DNA of 64,000 nt from an uncultured Alistipes sp. (GCA_944323075.1 CALURC010000005.1:62001-126000); one strand, 5' to 3'; positions 17,825 through 26,600 are shown, counted from the first letter of the stretch. Made by a program: numbers and translations. The notes: generated by a model not told the origin, from the sequence alone.

Positions 17825-18406
17825 TTAACGTGTTAATCTTTTTTGACAAGGGGATAATTGTCTCATCGATATGATCCGTCCCTCTCTGCATGTCAGTTCA
17901 TAAAACGAAGCCCATGCATTATTAAAGGAAGAGAGCTCTTGTATGTAGAAAACCCCTGTTACCCATGTTGCCGTCATCACTTTGGATGATCGAATTTCGG
18001 GAGGTAAGAATTGGATTCGTTCGTCTGTTACGAATGGTCGATTCAGGAATTTTTGCATGTCTGTATACAATTCAGCAGGACACTCTCTGTTTTCGCCGTA
18101 TTTGATCGAGTCGGTGTGTTCCAGCATGCATAATTGCAGGGAGTCATAAATCAAGCTCCATACGGCGGTGTAATTTTTACCGATGTTTTCCGAGGTGATC
18201 GTATCGGAATGGAACGATTGGAATCCCGGAATGCAGTCCAATGGGGAGCGGCTTAAGCGATACGGTGTATTACCTCCTGAGTAGAGTATGTCGTTGGTGT
18301 TGCAAACAAAAGAACACGGGACGCGCTCCTCGTTGGATGCAGATGAACAAGAGATACAATAAACACAACTTAATAGTAGGATGCCGATAATTGTATTTAG
18401 TCTCAT
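17825..18406 (-). CDS. Putative lipoprotein, three-member family, copy B
   Basis: A 193-residue protein. The frame opens 45 codons further upstream, but only the ATG at 18406 gives a proper export signal (MRLNTIIGILLLSCVYCISC) with a lipid-attachment Cys at about 20. It shares with copies A and C: TNDILYSGGNTPYRLSRSPL (37-56), YTAVWSLIYDSLQLCML, MTATWVTGVFYIQE and YELTCREGRIISM. Function unknown. It is the first gene of the B-A pair. Confidence 0.7.
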   Translation of the reverse strand: MRLNTIIGILLLSCVYCISCSSASNEERVPCSFVCNTNDILYSGGNTPYRLSRSPLDCIPGFQSFHSDTITSENIGKNYTAVWSLIYDSLQLCMLEHTDSIKYGENRECPAELYTDMQKFLNRPFVTDERIQFLPPEIRSSKVMTATWVTGVFYIQELSSFNNAWASFYELTCREGRIISMRQLSPCQKRLTR

Positions 18407-18541
18407 AACTTGAAATGATTTAATACGGATGTGTAAAATAGACCGTGTCGCACAATATTTTACTTCATGCTCATCGGTCGAGAAGAAATAAAAACAGTAT
18501 CGGATGACGCCGTCCTGTTCTGATAAGGGTAAAAACAACAA

Positions 18542-18929
18542 TAATTTAAACCGGCCTCTCGGTTGTTTGTAAAGTTAAAAATGATTTAATGTATTTCAAA
18601 AATATATTGGTGATTTTAAGAAAAGGTGACAGGTGTTTTTGTATTCCTGTGTGTGAAGACTGTGGGGTAGGTAATTTTATAAGAAAAAGTTGAACGAAAG
18701 GTGACTTAGGCTTTTGTTACCCTATGAATCTGTTGGCAGTACCTTTCGACACCATATTGTTGTATAGATAGGTTTTCAAATAGTCAGAGAGCTCAGTCTT
18801 GCCATTATCCCACTTCATAATAAAATATGCTTCCATGACGCGAAACGATAGATTATTTATTCCGACAGATCTGGGCTTGCCCCTATCAGTGTTTGCTTTT
18901 AGAGACATTTTGGAGATGGGTTTTTGTCT
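18542..18929. other. AT-rich spacer upstream of the lipoprotein pair
   Basis: No convincing gene. A minus-strand frame of 86 codons (18717-18977) starts inside the ftsY terminator and has no recognisable relatives. The spacer otherwise should hold the promoter of the copy B-copy A pair, but no clear -7 box was found. Confidence 0.4.
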
Positions 18930-18985
18930 ATCAAAAACCGGTGTCAGCATGGTGGGTATTCCACTCCTTGCTGGCACCGGTTAAT
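18930..18985 (-). terminator. Intrinsic terminator of ftsY
   Basis: Fourteen-base inverted repeat (18936-18949 with 18969-18982, one G-U pair) with a long loop, followed on the minus strand by five T. Confidence 0.65.
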
Positions 18986-19052
18986 TTTTACGGGTATGCT
19001 TGGCCTGATTTTTCCGATAGGTTTTTTGTCTCTTTTGTATGCCCGGTCGATT

Positions 19053-20012
19053 TTATTTGCCGAACAGGCTGTCGACAAACTCCCTGCGGTCGAATACTTG
19101 GAGCTGGTCGATTTTTTCGCCCACTCCGATATAGCGGACCGGAATCTTGAACTGATCGCTGATGCCGATAACCACACCGCCTTTGGCCGTGCCGTCCAGC
19201 TTGGTAATGGTCAGGGAGGTGACTTGGGTCGCTTGGGTGAACTGCTTGGCCTGTTCGAAGGCGTTCTGTCCGGTCGAACCGTCCAGAACCAGCATGACAT
19301 CGTGTGGCGCATCCGGAATGACTTTGGCCATCACGTTACGAATTTTTGTCAGCTCGTTCATCAGTCCGATTTTGTTGTGGAGTCGTCCGGCGGTATCGAT
19401 CAGGACAACGTCAGCTCCGTTGGCTACGGCACTTTTCAGCGTGTCGAAGGCAACCGATGCGGGATCGGAGCCCATCTCTTGTCGGATCATTGTCACACCG
19501 GCCCGTTCGGCCCATACGGCCAGCTGGTCGATCGCTGCAGCGCGGAAGGTGTCGGCCGCGCCGATATACACTTTTTTGCCGGCTTGCTTTAGCTTGGCGG
19601 CCAGTTTCCCGATTGTAGTGGTTTTCCCTGCTCCGTTGACGCCTACCACCATGATGACATAAGGCATGCCGTTTTTCTTCTCGTAAGAGAACCCGTCGCT
19701 GCCGGCGTCCTTGTTCTCTTCAAGCAGGGCCGTTATCTCCTCCCGCAGAATATTGTTCAGCTCGGAGGTATTCATATATTTGTCGGCTGCGACCCGTTTT
19801 TCAATCCGTTCGATGATCCGAAGGGTGGTGTCGACTCCTACGTCTGAGGTGATTAGGACCTCTTCAAGGTTGTCCAACACTTCGTCGTCAACCTTTGACT
19901 TGCCGGCGATTGCGCGAGCAAGTTTGGTGAAAACGCCCGTTTTGGTCTTTTCGAGACCCTTATTCAGGTCCTCTTTATTCTCCTTCTTTGAAAAAATATT
20001 GAATAGTCCCAT
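19053..20012 (-). CDS. ftsY: Signal recognition particle receptor FtsY
   Basis: The SRP receptor GTPase that docks ribosome-nascent chain complexes at SecYEG. The 319 residues form the NG domains only; the acidic A domain of E. coli FtsY is reduced to about 25 residues. G1 is GVNGAGKTT (124-132), followed by DTFRAAA, DTAGRLHNKIGLMNEL (G3) and TKLDGTAKGG (G4 and closing loop). It has its own promoter and terminator. In Bacteroides it usually follows DUF4295; here a terminator and an opposing pseudogene lie between. Confidence 0.96.
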   Translation of the reverse strand: MGLFNIFSKKENKEDLNKGLEKTKTGVFTKLARAIAGKSKVDDEVLDNLEEVLITSDVGVDTTLRIIERIEKRVAADKYMNTSELNNILREEITALLEENKDAGSDGFSYEKKNGMPYVIMVVGVNGAGKTTTIGKLAAKLKQAGKKVYIGAADTFRAAAIDQLAVWAERAGVTMIRQEMGSDPASVAFDTLKSAVANGADVVLIDTAGRLHNKIGLMNELTKIRNVMAKVIPDAPHDVMLVLDGSTGQNAFEQAKQFTQATQVTSLTITKLDGTAKGGVVIGISDQFKIPVRYIGVGEKIDQLQVFDRREFVDSLFGK

Positions 20013-20034
20013 GTCGCAGTGTATTACTCATCTG

Positions 20035-20042
20035 CAAAGATA
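20035..20042 (-). promoter_or_regulatory. -7 box of ftsY
   Basis: TATCTTTG on the minus strand, 23 bases before the ftsY start. Confidence 0.55.
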
Positions 20043-20176
20043 ATACTCTTTAAGATCAGAAACGAACGATTCCACAAGGGATTTCGTCTAAATTCGCTAG
20101 ATTTAAGTGATATTTCGAGTGTGATGAAGGAGTCCATGTCGGACTATTGGAATTTGTGGCTTATAAAGAGTTGGCT

Positions 20177-20818
20177 ATGAATGAATCGTTTAGTGTGTTG
20201 ATGGGCATCGGGGCGATCCTGTTTTGGTGGATTGTTCTGGCAGTTGCTTCTCGGCGTAAATTGGGGGTCGGGGATCTCGACAATGGTTTTGCATTGCTTC
20301 GTTTTACCTGAAGACCCGGAGTCGGATACGCTTGTGCTGATTGTCGGGCGAAAATCTGGAGTGGCAGGATGGATTATGTCTTTAATTGGAATTAACCCCG
20401 AAACTAAGCTTCACGTGTCGAAAAAAGATATTCATTTCCGAGATGTGTCCATGTCGGGCAGCAGCGATTCCTGGTTGACGTTAAAAGGTGGAGTCTCCAG
20501 TGTACACTGTACTGTATGCAGGTCGTTCGGCTTGATTGTGTTGGCTGTTCTGTTTGTTGTTTCGGGGATGTGCTGGTATGTTTTTTCACCGAACGGAACA
20601 CTTGGAGTTATTGTGGCCGGAGTGTTGTTTGGTGGATTGATGCTTGTGTTTTATCGTTGCGATAAGTGTTTTGTATTAAAGTTTAGAGTACGTGAGTGGC
20701 GATATTTGGTATGAGCTTTAGGGTGAGTAAAATAGATAGTGTTTCGGTCAATATTGATCGGGTTCGTCAAGCAGTGGATCGAATCGATGCGCAAGTTATC
20801 CTTTTGCAGTCCAAATAG
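20177..20818 (+). pseudogene. Membrane protein gene with two compensating frameshifts
   Basis: Read in pieces this looks like one ~213-residue protein. Piece 1 (20177-20311) has a membrane helix (VLMGIGAILFWWIVLAVA) and ends NGFALLRFT-stop. Piece 2 (from about 20300 to 20714, another frame) continues PEDPESDTLVLIVGRKSG and has two more membrane helices. Piece 3 (about 20696-20818, the first frame again) reads AIFGMSFRVSKIDSVSVNID and ends at TAG. Removing one T from the TTTT near 20304 joins pieces 1 and 2 as ALLRLPEDPESD; a one-base loss near 20695-20705 would explain the second shift. The net frame is restored. It may be a true pseudogene or two sequence errors. Confidence 0.6.
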
Positions 20819-20878
20819 AGCGGTTGAAGAAAAGCTGATTTAAGAAGCACAACTTCGCTAATTTGAGTGGATTATAAA

Positions 20879-20915
20879 TTACAAAAGGCCCGTCCGCTGG
20901 ACAGGCCTTTTGTAA
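20879..20915 (-). terminator. Terminator of rpmB-rpmG-DUF4295
   Basis: Fifteen-base stem (20881-20895 with 20899-20913, one G-U pair on the minus strand) and a three-base loop. The stem itself carries the terminal T tract. Confidence 0.75.
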
Positions 20916-20932
20916 TAAGATGGGCGTAATGC

Positions 20933-21091
20933 TTATTTCTTATTAGCGAAAAAATCTTTGATCTGATCGTTGAGTACGACTTCAGTTTTGAAAACGTAAG
21001 CTCCCGTTTTTTCAGATTTAACCATCTTAATACATTTTGTGTGCGCTTTACCAGTTCCGGTTTTCAGCGTCGCAACTACCTTCTTTGCCAT
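20933..21091 (-). CDS. DUF4295 family protein
   Basis: A 52-residue basic protein starting MAKKVVATLKTGTGKAHTK and ending DQIKDFFANKK. DUF4295 is a Bacteroidota-specific family nearly always encoded directly after rpmG, and is suspected to be ribosome associated. It lies 9 bases after rpmG in the same operon. The function has not been established to my knowledge. Confidence 0.88.
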   Translation of the reverse strand: MAKKVVATLKTGTGKAHTKCIKMVKSEKTGAYVFKTEVVLNDQIKDFFANKK

Positions 21092-21100
21092 GATTCAAAC

Positions 21101-21283
21101 CTATTTAATTTCGCGGTGAATGGTAACTCGTTTCAGGATCGGATTATATTTTTTACGCTCCATCCTGTCCGGCGTATTTTTCTTGTTTTTGGTCGTGATG
21201 TATCTCGACATGCCCGGCAGACCGCTCTCTTTTTGTTCGGTGCATTCGAGGATAACCTGAACCCTGTTGCCTTTTTTTGCCAT
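21101..21283 (-). CDS. rpmG: 50S ribosomal protein L33
   Basis: A 60-residue L33 ([38 protein letters not shown]). Only one cysteine is present, so it is the zinc-free form. Second gene of rpmB-rpmG-DUF4295. Confidence 0.96.
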   Translation of the reverse strand: MAKKGNRVQVILECTEQKESGLPGMSRYITTKNKKNTPDRMERKKYNPILKRVTIHREIK

Positions 21284-21303
21284 TTCTCAGATACGTTTAG
21301 TGA

Positions 21304-21537
21304 TTAATACAGCGATTTGGGAGCGGCTGCTTCTTTAAGAGCTGCGGCCAAACCTTTTTTGTTGATGGTTTTCATTCCGGCAGTGGTCACTTTCAGTGTG
21401 ATCCAACGGCCTTCTTCTTCGTTCCAGAAGCGTTTCGTCTTCAGATTTGGATTGAAACGTCTTTTGGACTTTTTGTTCGAGTGCGACACGTTGTTACCTA
21501 CTTGTGCCGTCTTACCCGTGATTTCACAAATTTTCAT
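21304..21537 (-). CDS. rpmB: 50S ribosomal protein L28
   Basis: A 77-residue L28 (MKICEITGKTAQVGNNVSHSN, KRRFNPNLKTKRFW). The single N-terminal cysteine means it lacks the four-cysteine zinc site. First gene of the operon, with a -7 box about 40 bases upstream. Confidence 0.96.
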   Translation of the reverse strand: MKICEITGKTAQVGNNVSHSNKKSKRRFNPNLKTKRFWNEEEGRWITLKVTTAGMKTINKKGLAAALKEAAAPKSLY

Positions 21538-21575
21538 AAAGTTTAATCTTTTTTAGGATTACTCCAAAGGACCGA

Positions 21576-21583
21576 CAAAAGTA
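21576..21583 (-). promoter_or_regulatory. -7 box of rpmB-rpmG-DUF4295
   Basis: TACTTTTG on the minus strand, 39 bases before the rpmB start. Confidence 0.55.
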
Positions 21584-21700
21584 CACAATATTCTCCGATA
21601 TAAAAAATTCCTTTCGAGAAAAACTTGTCCATTTGTCCCTTTTTTCTACTTCGAAGTTTGTTTTCTGGACTATGTGTCGGAAAATTTCGACGATTTTATT

Positions 21701-21708
21701 TAATTTCG
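21701..21708 (+). promoter_or_regulatory. Probable -7 box of the GH20 gene
   Basis: TAATTTCG, the same variant as before gcvT, 27 bases before the ATG. Confidence 0.35.
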
Positions 21709-21734
21709 TAGATCAAATCTAACAATACTCAAGT

Positions 21735-23837
21735 ATGAAAAGAATTTTTTTATCGTTGATTTTTGCATCGTTCATTGGAGGAGGAGCGCTGTTCGGGCAG
21801 GGACGGGGAGCGCTTGGCGGTGATCGGTTACCATTGGTTCCCTATCCGAAGGAGATTAAACTCGGAGCGCAGGATTATATGCCCGGCTCACGGATTGTTG
21901 TCAAGGTGAGTTCGGATGATGAGGCCGATCTTTTTGCGGCCTCGACGTTGACAGAAGAGTTGGCGCAGGCGGAGGTTTCGGTGAAGAAGAGCCGTTCCGG
22001 AATCCGTGATGCGATTACGTTGACGCGTCCCGGATGCAACAAGGCTGCAGATCGTCGTCTGGAAGAGGCAGGGCTGTCGCTCGGATCGACTCCCGACCCC
22101 GAAGGCTATCTGTTGTTGGTCGATGATGAAGGGGTGATCGTGTCGGCTGCAACGGCAGCCGGTGTGTTTTACGGGGTGCAGACGTTGCGCCAGCTCGTTT
22201 ATCCGACCGAAGAGGGGTATGCCGTGCGTGCTGTGGCGATCAACGATGCCCCTGCCATGCGCTATCGCTGGCAGCAGGATGACTGGAGCCGCGGCCCGAT
22301 TCCCACATTGGAGTATGCCAAAAAACAGATTCGTATTTTATCGGAATATAAAATTAACGGATACAGCATATACGCTGAAAATCTGTATGAATCGAAGCTT
22401 CACCCGGTGATCAATCCTTATGGAGGTACACTTACGGCGGAGGAGATGCACGAACTGGTCGATTATGCGGCCCGTTATCACGTGGAGATTATCCCGCAGC
22501 AGCAGACCTTCGGACATCTGCACTACGTTCTGCGTCAGGAGCGCTACGCTTCGTTGGGCGAGTTGCACGGTAGTCAGGTGTTGAGTCCGACCGAGTCGGG
22601 AAGCTACGATTTTGTCAACGATTATCTTGGAGAGATCGTTCCTATGTTTACCTCTGAATTTATCCATATCGGTTGTGACGAAACCTTTGAATTGGGACGC
22701 GGAAAGAGCAAGCAGGCTGTCGCAGATCAATCACACGCGGATGTATATTTGAACCATTTGAACCGTGTAGCCGAACTTCCAGCACTTGCCGGGAAAAAAT
22801 TGCTTTTCTGGGGTGAGATTGCCGTTAAGAATCCGGATAAGCTCGACCGACTGCCCAAGCAGGCGATCGCCGTAGCATGGGACTATCTGCCTCGCGACAG
22901 CTATGAAATCTTCCTGAAGCCCTATGCCGAACGGAATATTCCGACTTTTGTGGCTCCGTCTGCATTTTATGGAGGCCGTGTTTTCCCCGATTATCTGGCC
23001 CACATGAAGAACATCCGGAATTTTGTTCGGGACGGACAGAAGTTCGGGTCGATGGGCATGCTCAACACTTCGTGGGATGACTTGGGTGAGGACCTGTTCG
23101 ATATGGGTTGGTATGGAGTCGTTTATGCTGCGGCATGTGCATGGCAGCAGGGCGAATCGGATATGGATCAGTATCGGAATGCATTCGACTGGGCTTTCTA
23201 CCGAAATGCTGAAAATCATGCTTATGCCGATGGTATCAACCTTTTGGCCGACGTGCACGGCAAGGTCGGAGCGGTCAACTTTGAGATGGCCTACTCTTTG
23301 CCTTTTACACGGGCCGGAGTCTCTTTGCAAAACCATTTGCAGAGAATGGGGGTTAGTCGAGAGATGCGACTCTGGTGCGAGGATGCCTATACGCGGTTTT
23401 CGCAGAATCGTCCCCATGTCGCCCTGCACGATTCTACGATTGATGCCTTGTTGTTTGCGGCCCGGAGACTCGATTTCGTCTTCCATAAATCGATATTGGC
23501 CACCGAAATGTCGGATCTGTACGACTCGTTTGTCCGCAACGACGATGCCGGATACGAGGTCAATACGGCACTTTATGGGTTGATCATGCCCTATGCGAGC
23601 CGATTGGGTTCGTTGCGGGATATGACCAAGGAGTTGAAACTCTTTCATCAGAACTTGAGGCAACAGGAGAACCGACCGATTCATTGGGATGTGGTTTCGA
23701 TCCGATACGACCGCATGTTGTTAGAGTGGGAGCGTGAGTACGATCGGATTCAACTTGACTTACAGCAGGCCGGATCGGGAACGCACCTGCCGCGAGAGAA
23801 AGTCGGGTTCCGTTTTGATAGTCTGAACAACGAATAA
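21735..23837 (+). CDS. Secreted glycoside hydrolase family 20 protein (beta-N-acetylhexosaminidase type)
   Basis: A 700-residue exported enzyme expected to release N-acetylhexosamines from host or microbial glycans. A signal peptide ends near residue 21 (GALFGQ). Residues about 30-165 form the GH20b-like N-terminal domain (LPLVPYPKEI, then AAGVFYGVQTLRQL). The barrel starts near 175 and contains HIGCDETFELG with the Asp315-Glu316 catalytic pair. The long C-terminal part (about 500-700) is helical and of unclear role. It has a separate promoter and terminator, and no SusC/D pair is nearby, so it is not in a polysaccharide utilisation locus. Confidence 0.85.
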   Translation: MKRIFLSLIFASFIGGGALFGQGRGALGGDRLPLVPYPKEIKLGAQDYMPGSRIVVKVSSDDEADLFAASTLTEELAQAEVSVKKSRSGIRDAITLTRPGCNKAADRRLEEAGLSLGSTPDPEGYLLLVDDEGVIVSAATAAGVFYGVQTLRQLVYPTEEGYAVRAVAINDAPAMRYRWQQDDWSRGPIPTLEYAKKQIRILSEYKINGYSIYAENLYESKLHPVINPYGGTLTAEEMHELVDYAARYHVEIIPQQQTFGHLHYVLRQERYASLGELHGSQVLSPTESGSYDFVNDYLGEIVPMFTSEFIHIGCDETFELGRGKSKQAVADQSHADVYLNHLNRVAELPALAGKKLLFWGEIAVKNPDKLDRLPKQAIAVAWDYLPRDSYEIFLKPYAERNIPTFVAPSAFYGGRVFPDYLAHMKNIRNFVRDGQKFGSMGMLNTSWDDLGEDLFDMGWYGVVYAAACAWQQGESDMDQYRNAFDWAFYRNAENHAYADGINLLADVHGKVGAVNFEMAYSLPFTRAGVSLQNHLQRMGVSREMRLWCEDAYTRFSQNRPHVALHDSTIDALLFAARRLDFVFHKSILATEMSDLYDSFVRNDDAGYEVNTALYGLIMPYASRLGSLRDMTKELKLFHQNLRQQENRPIHWDVVSIRYDRMLLEWEREYDRIQLDLQQAGSGTHLPREKVGFRFDSLNNE

Positions 23838-23861
23838 GATATCGTTCTGATTTCGAAGTTT

Positions 23862-23917
23862 ATCCCGAGCCTTCATAAAGTTATCGCAGCTTTTTTTCGT
23901 GAGGACTCGGGATTTTT
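23862..23917 (+). terminator. Terminator of the GH20 gene
   Basis: Eight-base GC-rich stem (atcccgag / ctcgggat) with a long loop, followed by six T. Confidence 0.6.
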
Positions 23918-24030
23918 TATGTGCGATTTATAACTCTTCCCCGAAGCGAAAGGTTTTATTCGAAAGGAAGAAGGTTTTGCACAATCTTTGCCCACGTCCG
24001 TGTATATAAATTTAAAAAACGGATAGTGAT

Positions 24031-24543
24031 ATGAAACAGGAAAGTGCAGAAGTGCTGAACTTGGATGTTCAGAAGTTGGTCGAAATGTTGAATGCTGCTC
24101 TGTGTGAAGAGTGGTTGGCCTATTATCAGTATTGGGTCGGGGCACATGTAGCCGAAGGACCGATGCGGAGTGAAGTTGAATCAGAAATGCTGGTTCATGC
24201 CAATGAAGAGTTGGCACATGCGAATAAACTGATTGCACGGATCGTCCAGTTGGGAGGAACGCCCGTACTGAGTCCCGATCAGTGGATGAAGCTCGCCCGA
24301 TGCAAATATGAGGCGCCGACGGATGTGTATGTCGAGACGATTCTCGAACAGAATTTGCGGGGGGAGCGGTGTGCAATCAAACGGTATCGTGATCTGGCTG
24401 ATTATACTGATGGGGTCGATTATACAACTGCGAAAATGGCCGTGGAGATTCTCGAGGATGAGTTGGAACACGAAGAGGATATTCTTGCCTTTCAGCGCGA
24501 CATCGTCTCTTTGAAGAGGACGTTTGATAAAATGATCAAATAG
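24031..24543 (+). CDS. Dps-like / bacterioferritin-related ferritin-like protein
   Basis: A 170-residue four-helix diiron protein, probably of the Dps-like (DpsL) group that forms 12-subunit cages and protects against peroxide. The metal ligands are visible as Glu in ALCEEWLAYYQYW, EELAHANKL, EQNLRGERCAI and EILEDELEHEEDI. Two cysteines (CEEW and ARCKYE) resemble the pair described in archaeal and Bacteroides DpsL, but I cannot confirm the correspondence. It is a single gene with a terminator after it. Confidence 0.8.
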   Translation: MKQESAEVLNLDVQKLVEMLNAALCEEWLAYYQYWVGAHVAEGPMRSEVESEMLVHANEELAHANKLIARIVQLGGTPVLSPDQWMKLARCKYEAPTDVYVETILEQNLRGERCAIKRYRDLADYTDGVDYTTAKMAVEILEDELEHEEDILAFQRDIVSLKRTFDKMIK

Positions 24544-24587
24544 TGCGAGGAAAACTTGGATTAAGACAACATGGGATGTAACAGAAC

Positions 24588-24627
24588 GAATCGGGCGGAG
24601 TTTTTCGGACTTTCGCCCGATTTTTTG
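24588..24627 (+). terminator. Terminator of the Dps-like gene
   Basis: Nine-base stem (aatcgggcg / cgcccgatt) followed by six T. Confidence 0.75.
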
Positions 24628-24649
24628 TGCAAAAATGTGCAGATTGTTC

Positions 24650-24657
24650 TAAATTTG
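24650..24657 (+). promoter_or_regulatory. -7 box of the ArsC-family gene
   Basis: TAAATTTG, 30 bases before the chosen ATG. It falls inside the longer open frame and so fixes the start at 24687. Confidence 0.6.
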
Positions 24658-24686
24658 TCGAGACGAAAACTAAAAACGGAGATGCT

Positions 24687-25043
24687 ATGAAATACCAATT
24701 TCTTTACTATCCCCGATGCGGGACGAGCAACAAGGCAGCCAAATGGCTTCGTGAACAGGGCATCGAGGTGGTGCTGCGCGACATCGTGTTGGACAGACCG
24801 TCGGCCGATGAACTGGCAGCATGGATCAAGAAAAGTGGACTACCGTTGCGCAAGTTTTTCAATACGAGCGGACAGAAGTACCGCGAGTTGCAGATCAAGG
24901 ATAAGATCGGTTCGGAATCCGACGAGATTTTGCTTTCGCTGCTGGCTTCGGACGGCATGCTGGTAAAACGGCCGCTGTTGGTTGCCGATGATTTTGTACT
25001 GGTGGGTTTCAAGGAGGAGGAGTGGCGAGCCAAACTGCTATAA
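24687..25043 (+). CDS. ArsC/Spx-family thioredoxin-fold protein
   Basis: A 118-residue thioredoxin-fold protein of the ArsC-like family (YffB/Spx/ArsC). The active-site region YYPRCGTSNKAAKWL has one cysteine (Cys11), so a CXXC redox pair is absent. The C-terminal LLASDGMLVKRPLLV matches the arsenate reductase-like RP motif. Start chosen for the gaggag-type Shine-Dalgarno (cggagatgct) and the promoter just upstream. Whether it reduces arsenate is unknown: no ars genes are nearby. Confidence 0.82.
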   Translation: MKYQFLYYPRCGTSNKAAKWLREQGIEVVLRDIVLDRPSADELAAWIKKSGLPLRKFFNTSGQKYRELQIKDKIGSESDEILLSLLASDGMLVKRPLLVADDFVLVGFKEEEWRAKLL

Positions 25044-25100
25044 TCCTGTAATCAGTGGAACGCTTAGCGAGTTTTTTGGCGCGGCGTCATAGATAATGTA

Positions 25101-25138
25101 AAAATCCGGAAAGTTCATCTGGGCCTTCCGGATTTTTT
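25101..25138 (+). terminator. Terminator of the ArsC-family gene
   Basis: Eleven-base stem (aaaatccggaa / ttccggatttt) followed by T residues. Confidence 0.75.
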
Positions 25139-25271
25139 CTATGCTAAATTCTAAAGAGGAAAATCTATCTTCCTTAGAACAGAAACTTCTCGCTTGTTTC
25201 CTGTTTGTCCGTCAGATCGTTTTCATGACGATCTTTCTCGATCTTGATGTGGTAGCAGTTGTGTAGTGCCG

Positions 25272-25796
25272 TTAGTTGATCTTGCGGCGGTCGGCAGCAC
25301 TATCCTCCGGTTCCATTTCCTGTTGCAGGGCAACCATCTTGATTGCTGCTGCTGCGGCTTCATCGCCTTTGTTCCCGTATTTGCCGCCTGCACGATCTAT
25401 AGCCTGCTGTAGATTTTCGGTTGTCAATACTCCGAAAGCAACCGGCATACTCCATGATAGCATAAGTTGGGTTATCCCTTGTGTTACACCCATGCATACG
25501 TAATCGAAATGTCGGGTTTCACCTTGAATGACGCATCCCAGGGCGATCACTCCGTCGACATCAGTATATTCTGCGAAAAACTGGGCGCCCAAAGGTAATT
25601 CAAAGGTGCCCGGAACATGTTTGATGATGATATTCTGCTCGTCGCATCCCGCTTCTTTGAGGGTTCTTACCGCACCTTGCAGCAGGGCTTCGGTAATCTG
25701 TTCGTTCCATTCCGAAACGACGATGCCGAACTTCATGCCGGCAGCTGAGGGCAGTTTCCCGCCTAAATCCGATAGGTTTTTGTGAACGGTTGCCAT
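25272..25796 (-). CDS. ribH: 6,7-dimethyl-8-ribityllumazine synthase
   Basis: Condenses 5-amino-6-ribitylaminouracil with 3,4-dihydroxybutanone phosphate, the penultimate step of riboflavin synthesis. 174 residues with [34 protein letters not shown] (catalytic His in the RHFDYV stretch) and [17 protein letters not shown]. The frame opens 15 codons earlier, but that start lies in the upstream gene's terminator, so the ATG at 25796 is used. The neighbours TPR protein, recF and DUF721 are the usual Bacteroides order. Confidence 0.95.
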   Translation of the reverse strand: MATVHKNLSDLGGKLPSAAGMKFGIVVSEWNEQITEALLQGAVRTLKEAGCDEQNIIIKHVPGTFELPLGAQFFAEYTDVDGVIALGCVIQGETRHFDYVCMGVTQGITQLMLSWSMPVAFGVLTTENLQQAIDRAGGKYGNKGDEAAAAAIKMVALQQEMEPEDSAADRRKIN

Positions 25797-25823
25797 TTTA
25801 GTGAACGGTTTGTTGGTTTTTAA

Positions 25824-25860
25824 CAAAAAAGGTTGCTGCATGTCTGCGACAACCTTTTCG
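25824..25860 (-). terminator. Terminator of the TPR protein gene
   Basis: Nine-base stem (aaaaggttg / caacctttt) followed on the minus strand by six T. Confidence 0.7.
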
Positions 25861-25898
25861 AAGATTATAATGTGCGAACGGTGCCGGCGATGGTCGAA

Positions 25899-26600
25899 TT
25901 ACATTTTTTGTTGGATATTTCCGATGTATTTCTGAATATCGCGGGCTTCCATGCTACCTGCGTAGTCCGTTGCGATCGATTCGTAAGCTTGGAGTGCTTT
26001 ATCCAAATTACCTAACTTTTCATAGGTTTCGCCCGCTTTTTTAAGATAATAGGGAGCTGTCAGCGGATCAGCACTTGTAGCTACAGCTTTTTCGAAAAGT
26101 TTGACAGCCTCTTCGTAATTGCCGTTTTGGATATTAGCGTCACCCTGCAGTCCGTAGTTTTGTGCTGCAATGATCTTCGAAGTGACGTTGTCATCAGAAG
26201 CTTTGTATTTTTTCAAATATTCGAGAGCTCTTACAGGATCACCCATTTTAAGGTAGCAGATACCTGTATAGTGATTGGCCAGATTTCCGGTCGGGGTAGA
26301 ACCGTATTTATCGATGATTTCGAGGAATCCGGCAAAGTTGCCGTCGCCTTCCAGAGCGAGTCGGAACGAGTCTTTGGCGAATTGCTGTTCAGCCGAGAAC
26401 ATGGCAGCTGCAGCTTTTTCCCCTTTGGGAACCATGATCAAATATTTGTATCCGAAGAATCCGCCCACGACGACGATTATGACGATCAGGGCGATCAGCA
26501 GCGAACGTCCGTTTTTCATGATAAATGCCTCGACATTGCCGATGGCCGATGTGATGGCAATTTCAGGATCTTGTTCGTTTTGCTGTTTGTGTTGTGCCAT
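25899..26600 (-). CDS. Membrane-anchored tetratricopeptide protein (YfgM-like)
   Basis: A 233-residue protein with a cytosolic N-terminus, one membrane helix (about 33-56, SLLIALIVIIVVVGGFFGYKYL) and a periplasmic TPR domain (at least three repeats, for example NYEEAVKLFEKAVATSADP and NLDKALQAYESIATDY). The plan resembles YfgM, an ancillary SecYEG subunit that works with PpiD. That role is inference. Divergent from recF, with a TACTTTTG box upstream. Confidence 0.75.
   Translation of the reverse strand: MAQHKQQNEQDPEIAITSAIGNVEAFIMKNGRSLLIALIVIIVVVGGFFGYKYLIMVPKGEKAAAAMFSAEQQFAKDSFRLALEGDGNFAGFLEIIDKYGSTPTGNLANHYTGICYLKMGDPVRALEYLKKYKASDDNVTSKIIAAQNYGLQGDANIQNGNYEEAVKLFEKAVATSADPLTAPYYLKKAGETYEKLGNLDKALQAYESIATDYAGSMEARDIQKYIGNIQQKM

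Noticed and set aside
18717..18977. 86-codon minus-strand frame downstream of ftsY
   Set aside because: It starts inside the ftsY terminator hairpin and resembles no family I know. I could not support it as a gene.
25797..25841. Longer N-terminus of RibH
   Set aside because: Its start codon is inside the hairpin terminating the upstream TPR gene.
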